Shown: positions 41,213 to 50,747, numbered from the stretch's first letter. The stretch: 64,000 bases of DNA from DATHZQ01 sp963823505 (GCA_963823505.1 CAWGLY010000005.1:1984001-2048000), one strand, 5' to 3'. A program made the numbers and translations. The notes: generated by a model not told the origin, from the sequence alone.

Positions 41213-42925
41213 GTGAGTTCCGAACACCTGATCGAAGCGATCCGCACGTCCGTCATCGGTGACGACGACGCCGTATCGGGCCCGTTCGGCCCGCGTCGCG
41301 TCACCTACGCCGACTACACCGCTTCGGGCAGGGCGCTTTCGTTCATCGAAGACTTCGTGCGCGACGCCGTGCTTCCGCTCTATGCCAACACCCACACGGA
41401 GTCGTCGGGAACGGGTCTGCAGAGCACACGTTTTCGTGAAGAGGCTCGCAACATCATCCGCACCTGTCTCGGAGCAACCGATGAACACGCCGTCCTGTTC
41501 TGCGGTTCGGGCTCGACCGGCGCCATCGACCGGCTGATCAATGTGCTGGGGCTCCGTGTCCCGTGCAATCTCGAGGACGTCTATCACCTGTCAGAGCAGA
41601 TACCGATGGCCGAGCGTCCCGTGGTGTTCATCGGGCCCTACGAGCATCACTCCAACGAGCTGCCGTGGCGCGAGTCCATTGCCGACGTGGTGACGATCGC
41701 CGAGGATGCCGACGGGCACATCGACCTCGGCCTGCTCGAGAAAGAGCTGCAGGCCCACGCCGACCGCCCTTTGAAGATCGGCTCGTTCTCGGCGGCCAGC
41801 AACGTCACGGGGATCCTCTCCGACGTTCGCGCCACATCGATTCTGCTGCATCGGTACGGAGCGCTGTCCTTCTGGGACTTTGCCGCCGCCGCCCCCTACG
41901 TCTCCATCGAGATGAGCCCCCACGACAAGGGCGTCGACGGCCATCTCGCCTACAAGGATGCGATCTTCATCTCCCCGCACAAACTCATCGGCGGACCGGG
42001 AACCCCAGGCCTGCTGGTGGCCCGCAAGGAGCTGTTCACGAACCGAGTGCCCGCGGTGCCCGGCGGTGGCACCGTTGCCTATGTCAATCCGTTCGAGCAC
42101 CGCTATCTCGACGACATCGAGCACCGCGAAGAGGGCGGCACCCCCAACATCATCGGGTCCATCCGGGCCGGACTGGTGTTCCAGCTCAAGGAAGCCGTCG
42201 GCACCGAGGCGATCCGCGCCAAAGAGGAGACGCTGATCCGCGGCGCGATCAACCGTTGGGACATGCACCCCAACATCGAGATCCTCGGCAACCACGAGGC
42301 AGACCGCCTGTCCATCGTGTCGTTCGTCGTGCGCCGCGGCGCCCAGTACCTGCATCACAACTTCGTCGTGGCGCTCCTCAACGATCTGTTCGGAATCCAG
42401 TCCCGTGGCGGATGCTCGTGCGCCGGGCCGTACGGGCACCGCTTGCTCGGTATCGACCTCGAAACCTCGCACGAGTTCGAGCGCGAGGTCGCCCGAGGTT
42501 GCGAGGGGATCAAGCCCGGTTGGGTACGCGTCAACTTCAACTACTTCATCTCTGAGGCCGTGTTCCAGTTCATCCTCGACGCCGTGGAGCTCGTCGCCGA
42601 CGAAGGGTGGCGGCTGCTCCCCTACTACCGGTTCGAGCCGGCGACGGGGCTGTGGAAGCACCGCAAGCCTGCGGCGGAACCACCGCTCAGCCTCCATGAC
42701 ATCTCGTATGCAGCCGGCCGGATGACCTATCGCCACATGGAGCACCGTCGCTTCCATTCGGACGAGGTGCTCCAGGGGTACATCGAAGAGGCGAAACGCA
42801 TCCTGGAGGGAATCGCCGACGTGCCACCCCCGCCACCGGGCGACGTCCCTCTCGTCACCGCCGATTTCGAGCACCTGCGGTGGTTTCCGCTCCCCGACGA
42901 TCCGGCCGCCGCGCAAGAGGCGTGA
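41213..42925 (+). CDS. class V aminotransferase-fold (cysteine desulfurase-like) enzyme
   Basis: The protein has 570 residues. The fold is clear: NTHTESSGTG, GSGSTGAIDRL, FSAASNVTGIL, DFAAAAPYVSI and the PLP Lys in ISPHKLIGGPGTPG near residue 258. A second Cys-containing motif GGCSCAGPYG is near 400. About 170 residues after the PLP domain are an extension that includes WKHRKPAAEP and a C-terminal acidic region, larger than the usual 400-residue NifS/IscS. It may use cysteine or a related thiol; the substrate is unknown. Leaderless GTG start. Confidence 0.85.
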   Translation: MSSEHLIEAIRTSVIGDDDAVSGPFGPRRVTYADYTASGRALSFIEDFVRDAVLPLYANTHTESSGTGLQSTRFREEARNIIRTCLGATDEHAVLFCGSGSTGAIDRLINVLGLRVPCNLEDVYHLSEQIPMAERPVVFIGPYEHHSNELPWRESIADVVTIAEDADGHIDLGLLEKELQAHADRPLKIGSFSAASNVTGILSDVRATSILLHRYGALSFWDFAAAAPYVSIEMSPHDKGVDGHLAYKDAIFISPHKLIGGPGTPGLLVARKELFTNRVPAVPGGGTVAYVNPFEHRYLDDIEHREEGGTPNIIGSIRAGLVFQLKEAVGTEAIRAKEETLIRGAINRWDMHPNIEILGNHEADRLSIVSFVVRRGAQYLHHNFVVALLNDLFGIQSRGGCSCAGPYGHRLLGIDLETSHEFEREVARGCEGIKPGWVRVNFNYFISEAVFQFILDAVELVADEGWRLLPYYRFEPATGLWKHRKPAAEPPLSLHDISYAAGRMTYRHMEHRRFHSDEVLQGYIEEAKRILEGIADVPPPPPGDVPLVTADFEHLRWFPLPDDPAAAQEA

Positions 42926-42940
42926 GCCGCGGACCGGCGG

Positions 42941-45574
42941 CTATCCGATGTCGTAGCCGACGTCGAACAGAACGTCGCCGATTGCTTGTGCGTCATATAC
43001 GGTCTCACACGGCACCCCGTTGTGATCCGCATCCATCCGCTCGGGACGGCCGTCCCAGAGCCAATACTCGAAGGCGGCGAGGTAGTCGAGGCCTGCCGCA
43101 TCGAGATCACGACACAACGCACCCGTCGCGACGCCCCGATAGACCGTTGCGCCCATACCGCGGTCGGTCCAGAACGACGCGACATCACCTTCGGTGTACA
43201 CCGTCTCGCACGGGATCCCATTGCCATCCGCATCCATGCGCTCCGGCGAGCCGTCCCACCACCAGTACCGAACGGCATCGTCGAACGGGTGGCCACGCTC
43301 CTGGAGATCCCGGCAGAACAGCCCGGGCTCGTTGGAGTAGAGCGTGCCCTGCGGGGCCGGAAGCACCACATCGCCGGCACCATTGCCGGGGAGGAACGCG
43401 GCCTGCCAGCTCGGCCGGTCCGGGGCGGTACCGCCGTCAAGCATGTCCCGCCACTCTTCATCCGTGAGCCGGCCGTCCTCGGCGGGACGCCAGAACTCGT
43501 AGTACGAGTAGACCCCGCCCCGAGCGACCTGGAATCGACCCTCGTCGTTGGGCACCAGCACGTAGATGCTGTCGATCTTCCCTGTCCCGATTTCGAGCAG
43601 GTTGAAGGACGAACGGAAGATGTCGGCCACGATCGCAGCGTCCTGGTCGTCGGTGCTGGGGAGCCCGGTGTCCTCGTCGATATCGGCAGACGCCAGCCAC
43701 AACGACTCCAGCAGAGCACCGACGGATTCGAGCCACAGGTTGTCGTCTTCGCTGATCGGTTGCCCGGCCAGCTCATCATCGGCAAGCCTCGCCAGCCGAT
43801 CGACGAATGCGGTGAAGTCGTCGAAGAGGTCGTCGATCTCGCCCTCCAGCAGTCCCCTGGCGCTCAATCCGTCTTGGGCAAGTCTCGCGACGGCTGCGAT
43901 GCGCGCAAACGCAACGGGGTCGGGCTCCACCCAGTGGCGGGGAGTGAATGCGGGAGGCTCTCCACCCGCCTCGGCGGCAAAACCTTGCTTGCCGTACAAG
44001 ATGGTGTCGTGCTTGAGCTCGGCATAGGAGCCAAACCCCGTCTGGTGCGCCTTGGCCGTCCATGCTCCACTGCGCATGAAGTCGGGATAGGCCTCCCCGT
44101 GGGGCGCCCACATCGGCTCGAGAGCATACAGCCAGGCGTCGTACACCGTCCCCGCCCACTCACGGATGGTGCGATCGCCCATGAGGCTGCGCATGGCGTC
44201 CAGCTGTTCGTCGTAGTGCAGGTAGGCGGTCTCACCCGCCGCTTCTTGGATCGTGTAGGCGTACTCGGAGCCGAAGGCGGCGGCTACGTCGAGGGGTGAC
44301 GGCTCAACACGACGAAGCTCGACGGGCTCCTCTTCTCCCACGTAGGGCCACGTCAGCTGATCGAGGATGAAGCTGTCGACAACGAACCGTGCCCCCATGA
44401 CTCGAACGGAAGCCGCTTCAGCATTGATCCCGACGGACCGCCGTGCCAGCAACCGCTGCTCGACCTCGCGGATCACGGCATCGTCGGCCAGCTCGACCGG
44501 TGCCGTGAGACCGTCCGGAGTCACCTCCCGGGCGGCGTCGGCAAGCTCGAAGGGCGTGAAGTCGTCGGCAAGCCCGACGAGGAACGCCGTCGGCTCGTAG
44601 ATCAGCTGCCACAGCCTCGCCAGCTCTGGGTCGGCCTCGAGAAGCCGGGCAACCACCATCCCGATACGCATCGAATCGGGCTCGCCCAGGAAGAAGCCCG
44701 TCTGCCCGAGCATCGACATCGCCCGGAAGTAGCGCTGTAGGTCTTCGGATCGGTTGTAGTGGCCTCGCACGCGGAATTGCGTGTAGTCGACGCACCCTGC
44801 AGGCGACACCGTGATCATGCACTCGGAGAACGACGTCACCGGCGAGGTCGCCATTTCGGCGGCGTCCCGGGCCAGCTCGACTTCGGCGGCAGCCCGTGGC
44901 GACAGGGGCCCGACGTCGAGCTCCAGCAGTTCGCCTGCAGCCTGGAACCACTCAGTTGCCCTGGTGGCGTGTTCTCCCAGCGGCGACCCGGCCAGCTCGG
45001 CTTCTTGGATGCGGGACGCCTCCAAGAGGCCCACGAGCAAGTCCTCCAGCATCGGCAACAGCACGCCTTCCTCCAGTTCGCGCAGCGCCTTGCTGAAGAC
45101 GAGATGCCACACGTGATACGCCGCATCGGTGGTGACGAAGACCGGATAGGGGTCGTAGATCACCGGTTCGTAGTTGTTGTGGAACAGCCGGTCGAAACCC
45201 GGCACGACGACAAAGCCCTCGGTGGCGAGTCTCCCCGACACGGCCGGGTCGTCGAGCTCGCCGCGCAGTGCGCTCGCCAGCAAGACATCGGACAAGTCGG
45301 CAGGATGCGCCGGTCCTGGATAGGTGCCGGTCTCGCGAAGCGGTATGGCGGCGAGGTCGGCGAAAGCCGGAACGGCCCGTGGGCGCCCTTGGGTGGACGT
45401 TGTATCGGCACCACCCGGCGGGGAGCCGGTCGTGATTGCCGCCGCCGTCGTCACGGGAGCAGTCGTGGCCTGGGCCGTCGACGGCGGAGATGTCGACGAA
45501 GGCTCCGTGCCTGAGCCGGAGCACGCTCCGGCGACGAGTGCCATCACTGCGATGAGCATCGCGCAACGCCTCAT
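42941..45574 (-). CDS. DUF3160 lipoprotein with two Excalibur repeats
   Basis: The protein has 877 residues. The lipobox GAC at residue 18 (VAGACSGS) and a Thr/Ser/Pro-rich linker are followed by a large DUF3160 domain (about 110-760). Two Excalibur-type calcium repeats close it, each with DADxNGxPCETVY (near 805 and 858). Such proteins are anchored on the outer face of the membrane. DUF3160 has no assigned activity that I know of. The Excalibur parts bind Ca2+ and are common at the ends of surface proteins. It is in a group of three exported proteins transcribed on the minus strand. Confidence 0.85.
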   Translation of the reverse strand: MRRCAMLIAVMALVAGACSGSGTEPSSTSPPSTAQATTAPVTTAAAITTGSPPGGADTTSTQGRPRAVPAFADLAAIPLRETGTYPGPAHPADLSDVLLASALRGELDDPAVSGRLATEGFVVVPGFDRLFHNNYEPVIYDPYPVFVTTDAAYHVWHLVFSKALRELEEGVLLPMLEDLLVGLLEASRIQEAELAGSPLGEHATRATEWFQAAGELLELDVGPLSPRAAAEVELARDAAEMATSPVTSFSECMITVSPAGCVDYTQFRVRGHYNRSEDLQRYFRAMSMLGQTGFFLGEPDSMRIGMVVARLLEADPELARLWQLIYEPTAFLVGLADDFTPFELADAAREVTPDGLTAPVELADDAVIREVEQRLLARRSVGINAEAASVRVMGARFVVDSFILDQLTWPYVGEEEPVELRRVEPSPLDVAAAFGSEYAYTIQEAAGETAYLHYDEQLDAMRSLMGDRTIREWAGTVYDAWLYALEPMWAPHGEAYPDFMRSGAWTAKAHQTGFGSYAELKHDTILYGKQGFAAEAGGEPPAFTPRHWVEPDPVAFARIAAVARLAQDGLSARGLLEGEIDDLFDDFTAFVDRLARLADDELAGQPISEDDNLWLESVGALLESLWLASADIDEDTGLPSTDDQDAAIVADIFRSSFNLLEIGTGKIDSIYVLVPNDEGRFQVARGGVYSYYEFWRPAEDGRLTDEEWRDMLDGGTAPDRPSWQAAFLPGNGAGDVVLPAPQGTLYSNEPGLFCRDLQERGHPFDDAVRYWWWDGSPERMDADGNGIPCETVYTEGDVASFWTDRGMGATVYRGVATGALCRDLDAAGLDYLAAFEYWLWDGRPERMDADHNGVPCETVYDAQAIGDVLFDVGYDIG

Positions 45575-45650
45575 GATCCCCCCCGGGGACGACGGCTGCC
45601 TCTCCTGCCCACGCTACGAGCCGGGGGCAGCCGGGCCAAGACGCCCTTGG

Positions 45651-47189
45651 TCACGATTCGTCCCGCAGAAAAACGGGCTCGGTACTGCCGTCCAGATCGA
45701 CATCGAGGCAGGTGGCAACGCGCCCACCTTCCAGGTCGGGAGCGACGGCAAAGCCGAAGCCCTGCCACTGCCAGGCACCGCCGCCCACTGCCTTCGGATC
45801 CTGGAGATCTCCGTATTCGACGGCCAGGCCGTCATCACAGATCTGGACCGCGGTGATCGGTCGCGGCAGCGTGCCGGCGACCCACCGCTCTTCGAGGTCC
45901 CGGGTGTACACCCCCAGGTGTGCGGTCAGGCCTTGGGCATCGGTCCATGTCCGTTGGGAGAACCGTTGGTTGAGCAGCGTGGGCTGGTACGGCCGCCGCA
46001 GCGCAACGACAGTCTCACCGAGGCCATCCCCATCGATGTCGCCCTCCGCTGCAGCCTCCACCATCCCGAGCCCGGCAAGGCGGTCCAACGAGGGCCCCAC
46101 GGCTTGCGGTAGCGACGCCGGCAACACCAGCTCCCACCACCCATCGTCGAGGTAGGTGGCGCTGCCGACGGGGACACTCCACTCAGGAGCGGCCACCCGC
46201 AGGTCGTCGTGACGGACTGTGCCCTTCCTGTACGCCCGCACTCCGCCCCCACCGACAACGACCTCGACCACCAACCCGTGCTCGGTCCCGGCGATGCGCT
46301 GGTCGAAAAGGAAGTTGCCGAGCCCGTAGGCGACGACTGTTCCCCGACCGTCGCCATCGGGATCGAGAAACGCAACGTCGTAGACACGATGCGATCCATG
46401 GGCCCAGACCACGTCCGCCCCCCATCCGGCGGCGGACTTCACAGCGCGCTCCAGGGCGGCATCGGGCTCAGGGAGGTACTCGACGCCGCCGTGGAGGCCC
46501 ACCGTCACCACGTCGGCGGAGTCCTGCGCCTCGCGTATGGCACGCTGAGCGGTCGCGGCGTCCCAGCGTGCGATCCCGACCGACCCACCCGGAGCCGGCC
46601 CCTGACTGGTGAGGTCGAAGGCAAACATCGCAACTCGCAGACCGTACCGGTCGACAATCACAGGGACAGGAACCGCATCGCGGCCGCGGCTGACACCGAC
46701 GGCGAACATGCCGGTGCTCTCGATGTGCCGTTGAGTGGCGACGACGGAATCGACACCGGCATCTCCGGCGTGGTTGTTGGCCACGGCGAATCCGTCGAAG
46801 CCTGCGGCAGCCGCCAGCGTCATCGACTGTGGATCGGCAACAAACCGGAGCCCGTCCGCTGTCGAGGCGTCGCCGACAGCCGACTCGAGGTTTGCCACGG
46901 CGAGGTCCGCACCTGAAAGGGTACGGCGGACGTCCTCGAAGAGAGAGTCTGGGTCGTTGGTCACCACCGTCGCCACGCCTCTGGAGAGCATCACGTCTCC
47001 CGCAAAGAGCAGCCGCACGGAACGATCTCCCGCTGCCGGATCGGCTCTTGCCGCCGGGGCGTCTTGGAGCGAGGCGTCGGGTGACGGCCCGCCGCATGAT
47101 GCGAGAACCATCGCAAGGCCAAGTGCGGTCGACCAGATTCGACCGATTCCGGTACGGGCACCCGCTGCCCGCGTCACACGTTGCACCAC
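45651..47189 (-). CDS. CapA family lipoprotein
   Basis: The protein has 512 residues. The lipobox LASC is at about residue 32. A CapA-like metallophosphatase-fold domain follows (about 58-300) with LLFAGDVMLSRGV, NLESAVGD, VANNHAGDAG, HGGVEY and AHGSHRVY. The last 200 residues form FG-GAP-like acidic repeats (DIDGDGLGE and DVDLDGS). CapA proteins take part in poly-gamma-glutamate or envelope polymer work; this copy is a single surface lipoprotein with no capB or capC nearby, so its role is open. The GTG start is at 47189. Confidence 0.85.
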   Translation of the reverse strand: MVQRVTRAAGARTGIGRIWSTALGLAMVLASCGGPSPDASLQDAPAARADPAAGDRSVRLLFAGDVMLSRGVATVVTNDPDSLFEDVRRTLSGADLAVANLESAVGDASTADGLRFVADPQSMTLAAAAGFDGFAVANNHAGDAGVDSVVATQRHIESTGMFAVGVSRGRDAVPVPVIVDRYGLRVAMFAFDLTSQGPAPGGSVGIARWDAATAQRAIREAQDSADVVTVGLHGGVEYLPEPDAALERAVKSAAGWGADVVWAHGSHRVYDVAFLDPDGDGRGTVVAYGLGNFLFDQRIAGTEHGLVVEVVVGGGGVRAYRKGTVRHDDLRVAAPEWSVPVGSATYLDDGWWELVLPASLPQAVGPSLDRLAGLGMVEAAAEGDIDGDGLGETVVALRRPYQPTLLNQRFSQRTWTDAQGLTAHLGVYTRDLEERWVAGTLPRPITAVQICDDGLAVEYGDLQDPKAVGGGAWQWQGFGFAVAPDLEGGRVATCLDVDLDGSTEPVFLRDES

Positions 47190-47223
47190 CCCGTCAGTGT
47201 GAACCGTCCGTGGCCGGATCGCC

Positions 47224-47239
47224 AGGGGCTGGTGCCCCT
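47224..47239 (-). terminator. small GC-rich hairpin after the CAP-SLH gene
   Basis: AGGGGC and GCCCCT pair around a 4-base loop, directly after the stop at 47241 on the minus strand. No T-tract follows. Confidence 0.45.
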
Positions 47240-47240
47240 T

Positions 47241-47720
47241 CTAGAGGTCCAGGGCGCGAACCAGGAACGCTGCCATCTGACCGCGAGTCACCTTGGCGTC
47301 CGGGCAATAGCGGTCGTCGCCGCAGCCGCTCGTGATGCCCGCGGCGGCAAGGCTGTCGATGTTCGCCTCGAACGTGGTGCCCGCAGTGTCGCTGAACCCC
47401 GCAGACGGAGCAGAAGGAAGGTCCAGCGCCCGGACCAGGAACGCCGCCATCTGACCTCTGGTCACCGCTCCGTCGGGGCAGTAGCGGCCGTTCCCGCAGC
47501 CGCCCGTGATGCCCGCGGCGGCAAGGCTGTCGACGTTCGCCTCGAACGTGGTGCCCGCAGTGTCGCTGAACCCCGCAGACGGAGCAGAAGGAAGGTCCAG
47601 CGCCCGGACCAGGAACGCCGCCATCTGGCCCCTGGTGACGTTGTCGTTCGGGCAGAACTTGCCGCCGCCGCAGCCGCTGGTGATACCGGCATCGACCAGC
47701 TTCTCGATCTCCGCCTGGAA
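47241..47720 (-). repeat. tandem 180-bp coding repeats (SLH-like)
   Basis: Two adjacent 180-bp units and a partial third, at about 47241-47395, 47395-47575 and 47575-47720, are nearly identical in long blocks. They encode the repeats of the CAP-SLH protein. The high DNA identity points to recent duplication or gene conversion. Confidence 0.75.
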
Positions 47721-48287
47721 GATCGACCCATCGTCGTCCCAGAAGGTGCCGACGCCGGCAGGCACGTAGCTCGGCGATGCGAAAAGCACCTCGGTCACCC
47801 AGGTCCCACCGCCGTCGATGTGTACGCCGGGAGCGAAGTAGCGGACCAAAGGATGGAGCAGGTTGGCACGGTGGGGGGCCGAGTCCATGAGGAGTTGATG
47901 GATCCCATCGCAGTCGTTCAGACTCGACGATGAAGACCAGGCAATGTTCTCCGCCCACGCGGTCGTGTCATTCGGCAAGATCGGATCACGCTCGGCATCG
48001 GTCATGTGCCGGAACGTGGTGTCGGACATGCGTGCCGAATGCACACGGACTTCATCGATCAGGTCACGGGCCATGACCAGCGTGACCAGTCCGCTGGCCG
48101 ACCGGTCGGCATTGACTTCTGCGAGCAGGCAATCCTCAAACTCGGCTGCGGATACGGCCGCATTGGCAGGCGGTGCCGTCGCCACGGCCGTCGAGAAGAG
48201 CAGGAGCGCACCCACCAGGAGGGCGAGCAGGCGCCACGGAGCACGCGTTGATTCAGTGTTACGAGCCGACAAATGAATTCCTACCAA
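47241..48287 (-). CDS. secreted CAP-domain protein with three SLH-like repeats
   Basis: The protein has 348 residues. A signal peptide (about residues 18-44) is followed by a CAP (SCP/PR-1) domain with RHMTDAER, WAENIAWS and MDSAPHRANLLHP. Three S-layer-homology-like repeats follow, each with AGITSGCGGGKFCPN-type Cys pairs and VTRGQMAAFLVRAL. SLH repeats bind cell-wall polymers. The start at 48287 is TTG; an in-frame TTG five codons on has a better GGTAGGA site. The exported function is unknown. Confidence 0.85.
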   Translation of the reverse strand: MVGIHLSARNTESTRAPWRLLALLVGALLLFSTAVATAPPANAAVSAAEFEDCLLAEVNADRSASGLVTLVMARDLIDEVRVHSARMSDTTFRHMTDAERDPILPNDTTAWAENIAWSSSSSLNDCDGIHQLLMDSAPHRANLLHPLVRYFAPGVHIDGGGTWVTEVLFASPSYVPAGVGTFWDDDGSIFQAEIEKLVDAGITSGCGGGKFCPNDNVTRGQMAAFLVRALDLPSAPSAGFSDTAGTTFEANVDSLAAAGITGGCGNGRYCPDGAVTRGQMAAFLVRALDLPSAPSAGFSDTAGTTFEANIDSLAAAGITSGCGDDRYCPDAKVTRGQMAAFLVRALDL

Positions 48288-48416
48288 AGGGGGTCAATGG
48301 GATTCCGGGAGCGACCCTACCCCACATCCCGAATATATGCATCCTGAAATATGTGGAAATCGAGAGCGCGAAAACCGAGATCAGAACTCGGCGCAACGCG
48401 GTAGGCGTCACGATCC

Positions 48417-48422
48417 TATCGT
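48417..48422 (+). promoter_or_regulatory. possible -10 box of the hydrolase gene
   Basis: TATCGT lies 7 bases before an ATG at 48430 that opens a 14-codon frame (MSSSAARGRTYDVA), which ends just past the hydrolase start. The -35 is weak. The short frame could be a leader peptide or chance. Confidence 0.3.
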
Positions 48423-48460
48423 ACGAGCCATGTCGAGCAGCGCCGCAAGAGGACGCACCT

Positions 48461-49360
48461 ATGACGTGGCGTGAGGTGAAGAACCCACCGCCGCCGTGGT
48501 TCGGCAAGGCGCTCGACACGGTGCCGACGGAGCACCACATCGACGTGGACGGCACGGACGTCCACTACCTGGATTGGGGCGAACGTGGCAATCCCGGTCT
48601 GGTGTTCGTGCACGGCGGAGCTGCCCACGCCCACTGGTGGTCATTCCTCGGTCCCTTCTTCACCGCCAGGTGGCACGTCGCCGCACTCGACCTCAGCGGT
48701 CACGGAGACAGCGGCCGTCGGGACTCGTATTCGCATTGGGCGTGGGCCGACGAGGTGATGGCCGTATGCGAGGATGCTGCATTCCCGGGACCGCCGGTCG
48801 TCGTGGGGCACAGCCTCGGAGGGATGGTCACGATCATGACGGCAGCCCGCTACGGCCACCGACTGGCAGGCGCAGTGATCGTCGACTCCCCCGTACGCAG
48901 GCCCGACCCCGAATCGGAGGAGGGACGGAGCGGTCGCGCCTTCCGCACCCCCGGTGTCTATCCGGATCTCGACACTGCCCTCGGACACTTCCGTCTGATT
49001 CCCGAGCAGCCTTGCGACAACGACTACGTCATCGATCACGTTGCTCGGCACTCATTGCGGGAGACCGCCGGCGGCTGGACCTGGAAGTTCGACCCCAACC
49101 TCTTCCGGCACACGCTGATTCCGCTCCGAGATCAGCTGCGTTCCGTGCAGTGCCGGGTGGCGCTGTTGCGCGGAGAAATGAGCGTTGTCGTTCCTCCCGA
49201 CACTGCGGACTACATGTACGACCTCATGGGTCGAAATGCCCCCGTGATCTCGATACCTGAGGCCCACCATCACCTGATCCTGGATCAACCGCTGGCGTTC
49301 GTCGCCGCGCTGCGCACTCTGCTCGCCGATTGGCAACACTCGACGCCGCGCGGGGCGTGA
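48461..49360 (+). CDS. alpha/beta-hydrolase
   Basis: The protein has 299 residues. The fold is shown by VFVHGGAAH (oxyanion), the nucleophile elbow GHSLGG near residue 120, the catalytic Asp probably in the VVPPDTADY region and His in PEAHHHLILDQP. The opening MTWREVKN is plain, so it is cytosolic. The substrate is unknown; epoxide hydrolase or esterase is possible. The ATG at 48461 has an AAGAGGA site; the longer open frame before it is antisense to the CAP gene. The acyltransferase gene follows 31 bases on. Confidence 0.88.
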   Translation: MTWREVKNPPPPWFGKALDTVPTEHHIDVDGTDVHYLDWGERGNPGLVFVHGGAAHAHWWSFLGPFFTARWHVAALDLSGHGDSGRRDSYSHWAWADEVMAVCEDAAFPGPPVVVGHSLGGMVTIMTAARYGHRLAGAVIVDSPVRRPDPESEEGRSGRAFRTPGVYPDLDTALGHFRLIPEQPCDNDYVIDHVARHSLRETAGGWTWKFDPNLFRHTLIPLRDQLRSVQCRVALLRGEMSVVVPPDTADYMYDLMGRNAPVISIPEAHHHLILDQPLAFVAALRTLLADWQHSTPRGA

Positions 49361-49391
49361 CGCCATCGACCAGGCATCCCGCCCGCACTCT

Positions 49392-50267
49392 GTGACACCA
49401 CCCGAGCCGATCTATCGACTGCCGGGTGGCCGCATTGCCGTAGCTTCACGCACCGAGTGGGTGCGAGCGGCGCTCGCAGCAGCCGAGCTGCTCGGACCGG
49501 CCGCGTGGTGGACGCATCGACAGATCCGCACCCGGCCCGAACGCTTGAACGTCGCAACGGTGCAGTGGGCCGCACGCTGCCGCCGCCGGCTGGCCATCGA
49601 CCTGGAGGTGAGGGGACTCGAACACATCGATCCACACCAGGGCTACGTCGTCGCCGCCCTCCACGAGAGCTTTGCGGACGCCGTTGCGATACTCGATCTC
49701 CCGCTACGCCTTGCGGTGGCGGCGCGGAGCGAGCTCCTGGAGTGGAACGCACTCGGAAAGTGGCTCAGCGCAAGCCACGCCCCTCTCGTCGATCCTGAGC
49801 GCCCCGTCACCGGCTACCGCACCCTGCTCCGATTCGCCGAGAACACCCTGCAACGGGACGAGAGTGTCCTCGTCTTTCCTCAGGGCACGATCCTCGGCAT
49901 CGAGACGTCGTTCCATCGCGGAGCATTCCACCTCGCAGGCCGGCTCGATCGACCTCTGCTTCCCGTCGTCGTGGCCGGGGGTCACCGGGTATGGGAATAC
50001 CCGTTCAGCCCGCGATTGCGGTTCGGGCAACCCATGCTCGTCGCGGTACTGCCACCCGTGCCAGGCCGGGAAGCGCTCTCTGCGATGCCGGAGATCGAAC
50101 GGAGAATGAAGTCCCTCGCCGTGACGCAGTGGCGTGCCCCCGTGCGGCACTTCGTCCCCGAACGGGACGGCTGGTGGGACGGCTACGCCTACGGGATCGA
50201 CGCCGAGCACCGCGAACTCGCAGGAAGAGTGGCGGCGCACCGCCGCAGGCATATCATCGATACATGA
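49392..50267 (+). CDS. PlsC-like acyltransferase
   Basis: The protein has 291 residues. The catalytic H-x4-D is HESFAD near residue 91. FPQGT near 163 is the third block, and PVVVAGGHRVWEYPF follows. Length is above the usual PlsC because of an 85-residue N-terminal extension and a C-terminal tail. It would acylate a lyso-lipid or related acceptor at the membrane. The GTG at 49392 is used. It overlaps the next gene by 4 bases (ATGA). Confidence 0.85.
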   Translation: MTPPEPIYRLPGGRIAVASRTEWVRAALAAAELLGPAAWWTHRQIRTRPERLNVATVQWAARCRRRLAIDLEVRGLEHIDPHQGYVVAALHESFADAVAILDLPLRLAVAARSELLEWNALGKWLSASHAPLVDPERPVTGYRTLLRFAENTLQRDESVLVFPQGTILGIETSFHRGAFHLAGRLDRPLLPVVVAGGHRVWEYPFSPRLRFGQPMLVAVLPPVPGREALSAMPEIERRMKSLAVTQWRAPVRHFVPERDGWWDGYAYGIDAEHRELAGRVAAHRRRHIIDT

Positions 50268-50689
50268 CCCCGCCAGCACTCCGCATCTCAGGGCACGTCG
50301 CTCACGCTCTCTGCATCACATCCTCGCAAATGGCGGCGCTGCCCTCCGTGGTCGATGACGCGGCCGCAGTCGCCGAAGGTGCCGTCGGGCGGGCCGTCCG
50401 CGTCGCCGACGTCATCGCAGCTGCCTCACCCCGCTCGTCCGCCACCCACTGCACGGTGATCGGCGATGGCGGTGGCTACCGAGCGTCGATTCCTCTGGAC
50501 AGTCTCAGCAACGGCGGGTGGCTGGCGTTTGCCCTCGAAGGGGGGCCCCTCCCCGCTGAACGAGGTGGGCCATTCAGGCTGACCGTGGCCGGGGGCGACA
50601 CGCTGTGCTGGAACGTGAAGTGTGTCGAGGAGCTCGAGGTGACGGAGGGTCCCGAAGAAGACGACGTCCCGGCCAATCCTCCCCACTGA
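50264..50689 (+). CDS. small protein like the molybdopterin oxidoreductase (sulfite oxidase) fold
   Basis: This 141-residue protein opens ALRISGHVAHAL and shows the order of the sulfite-oxidase-type Mo domain: VADVIAAAS, YRASIPLDSL, FALEGGPLPAERGGPFRLTV and VKCVEELEV. The N-terminal half with the Mo-ligand Cys is missing, so it is unlikely to be a full enzyme. A shortened or non-catalytic relative is possible. The ATG overlaps the acyltransferase stop (ATGA). Confidence 0.6.
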   Translation: MTPPALRISGHVAHALCITSSQMAALPSVVDDAAAVAEGAVGRAVRVADVIAAASPRSSATHCTVIGDGGGYRASIPLDSLSNGGWLAFALEGGPLPAERGGPFRLTVAGGDTLCWNVKCVEELEVTEGPEEDDVPANPPH

Positions 50690-50717
50690 CGAAAGGAGTG
50701 GCTCGGCTCCAAGCAGA

Positions 50718-50747
50718 TTCGGGGGACAGCCGCAGCTGTCCCCCGAA
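50718..50747. terminator. 13-bp hairpin terminator between convergent genes
   Basis: TTCGGGGGACAGC and GCTGTCCCCCGAA pair perfectly around a CGCA loop, between the plus gene ending at 50689 and the NAD-GDH gene ending at 50910. The remainder of this 220-base gap holds no gene I can support. Confidence 0.7.
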
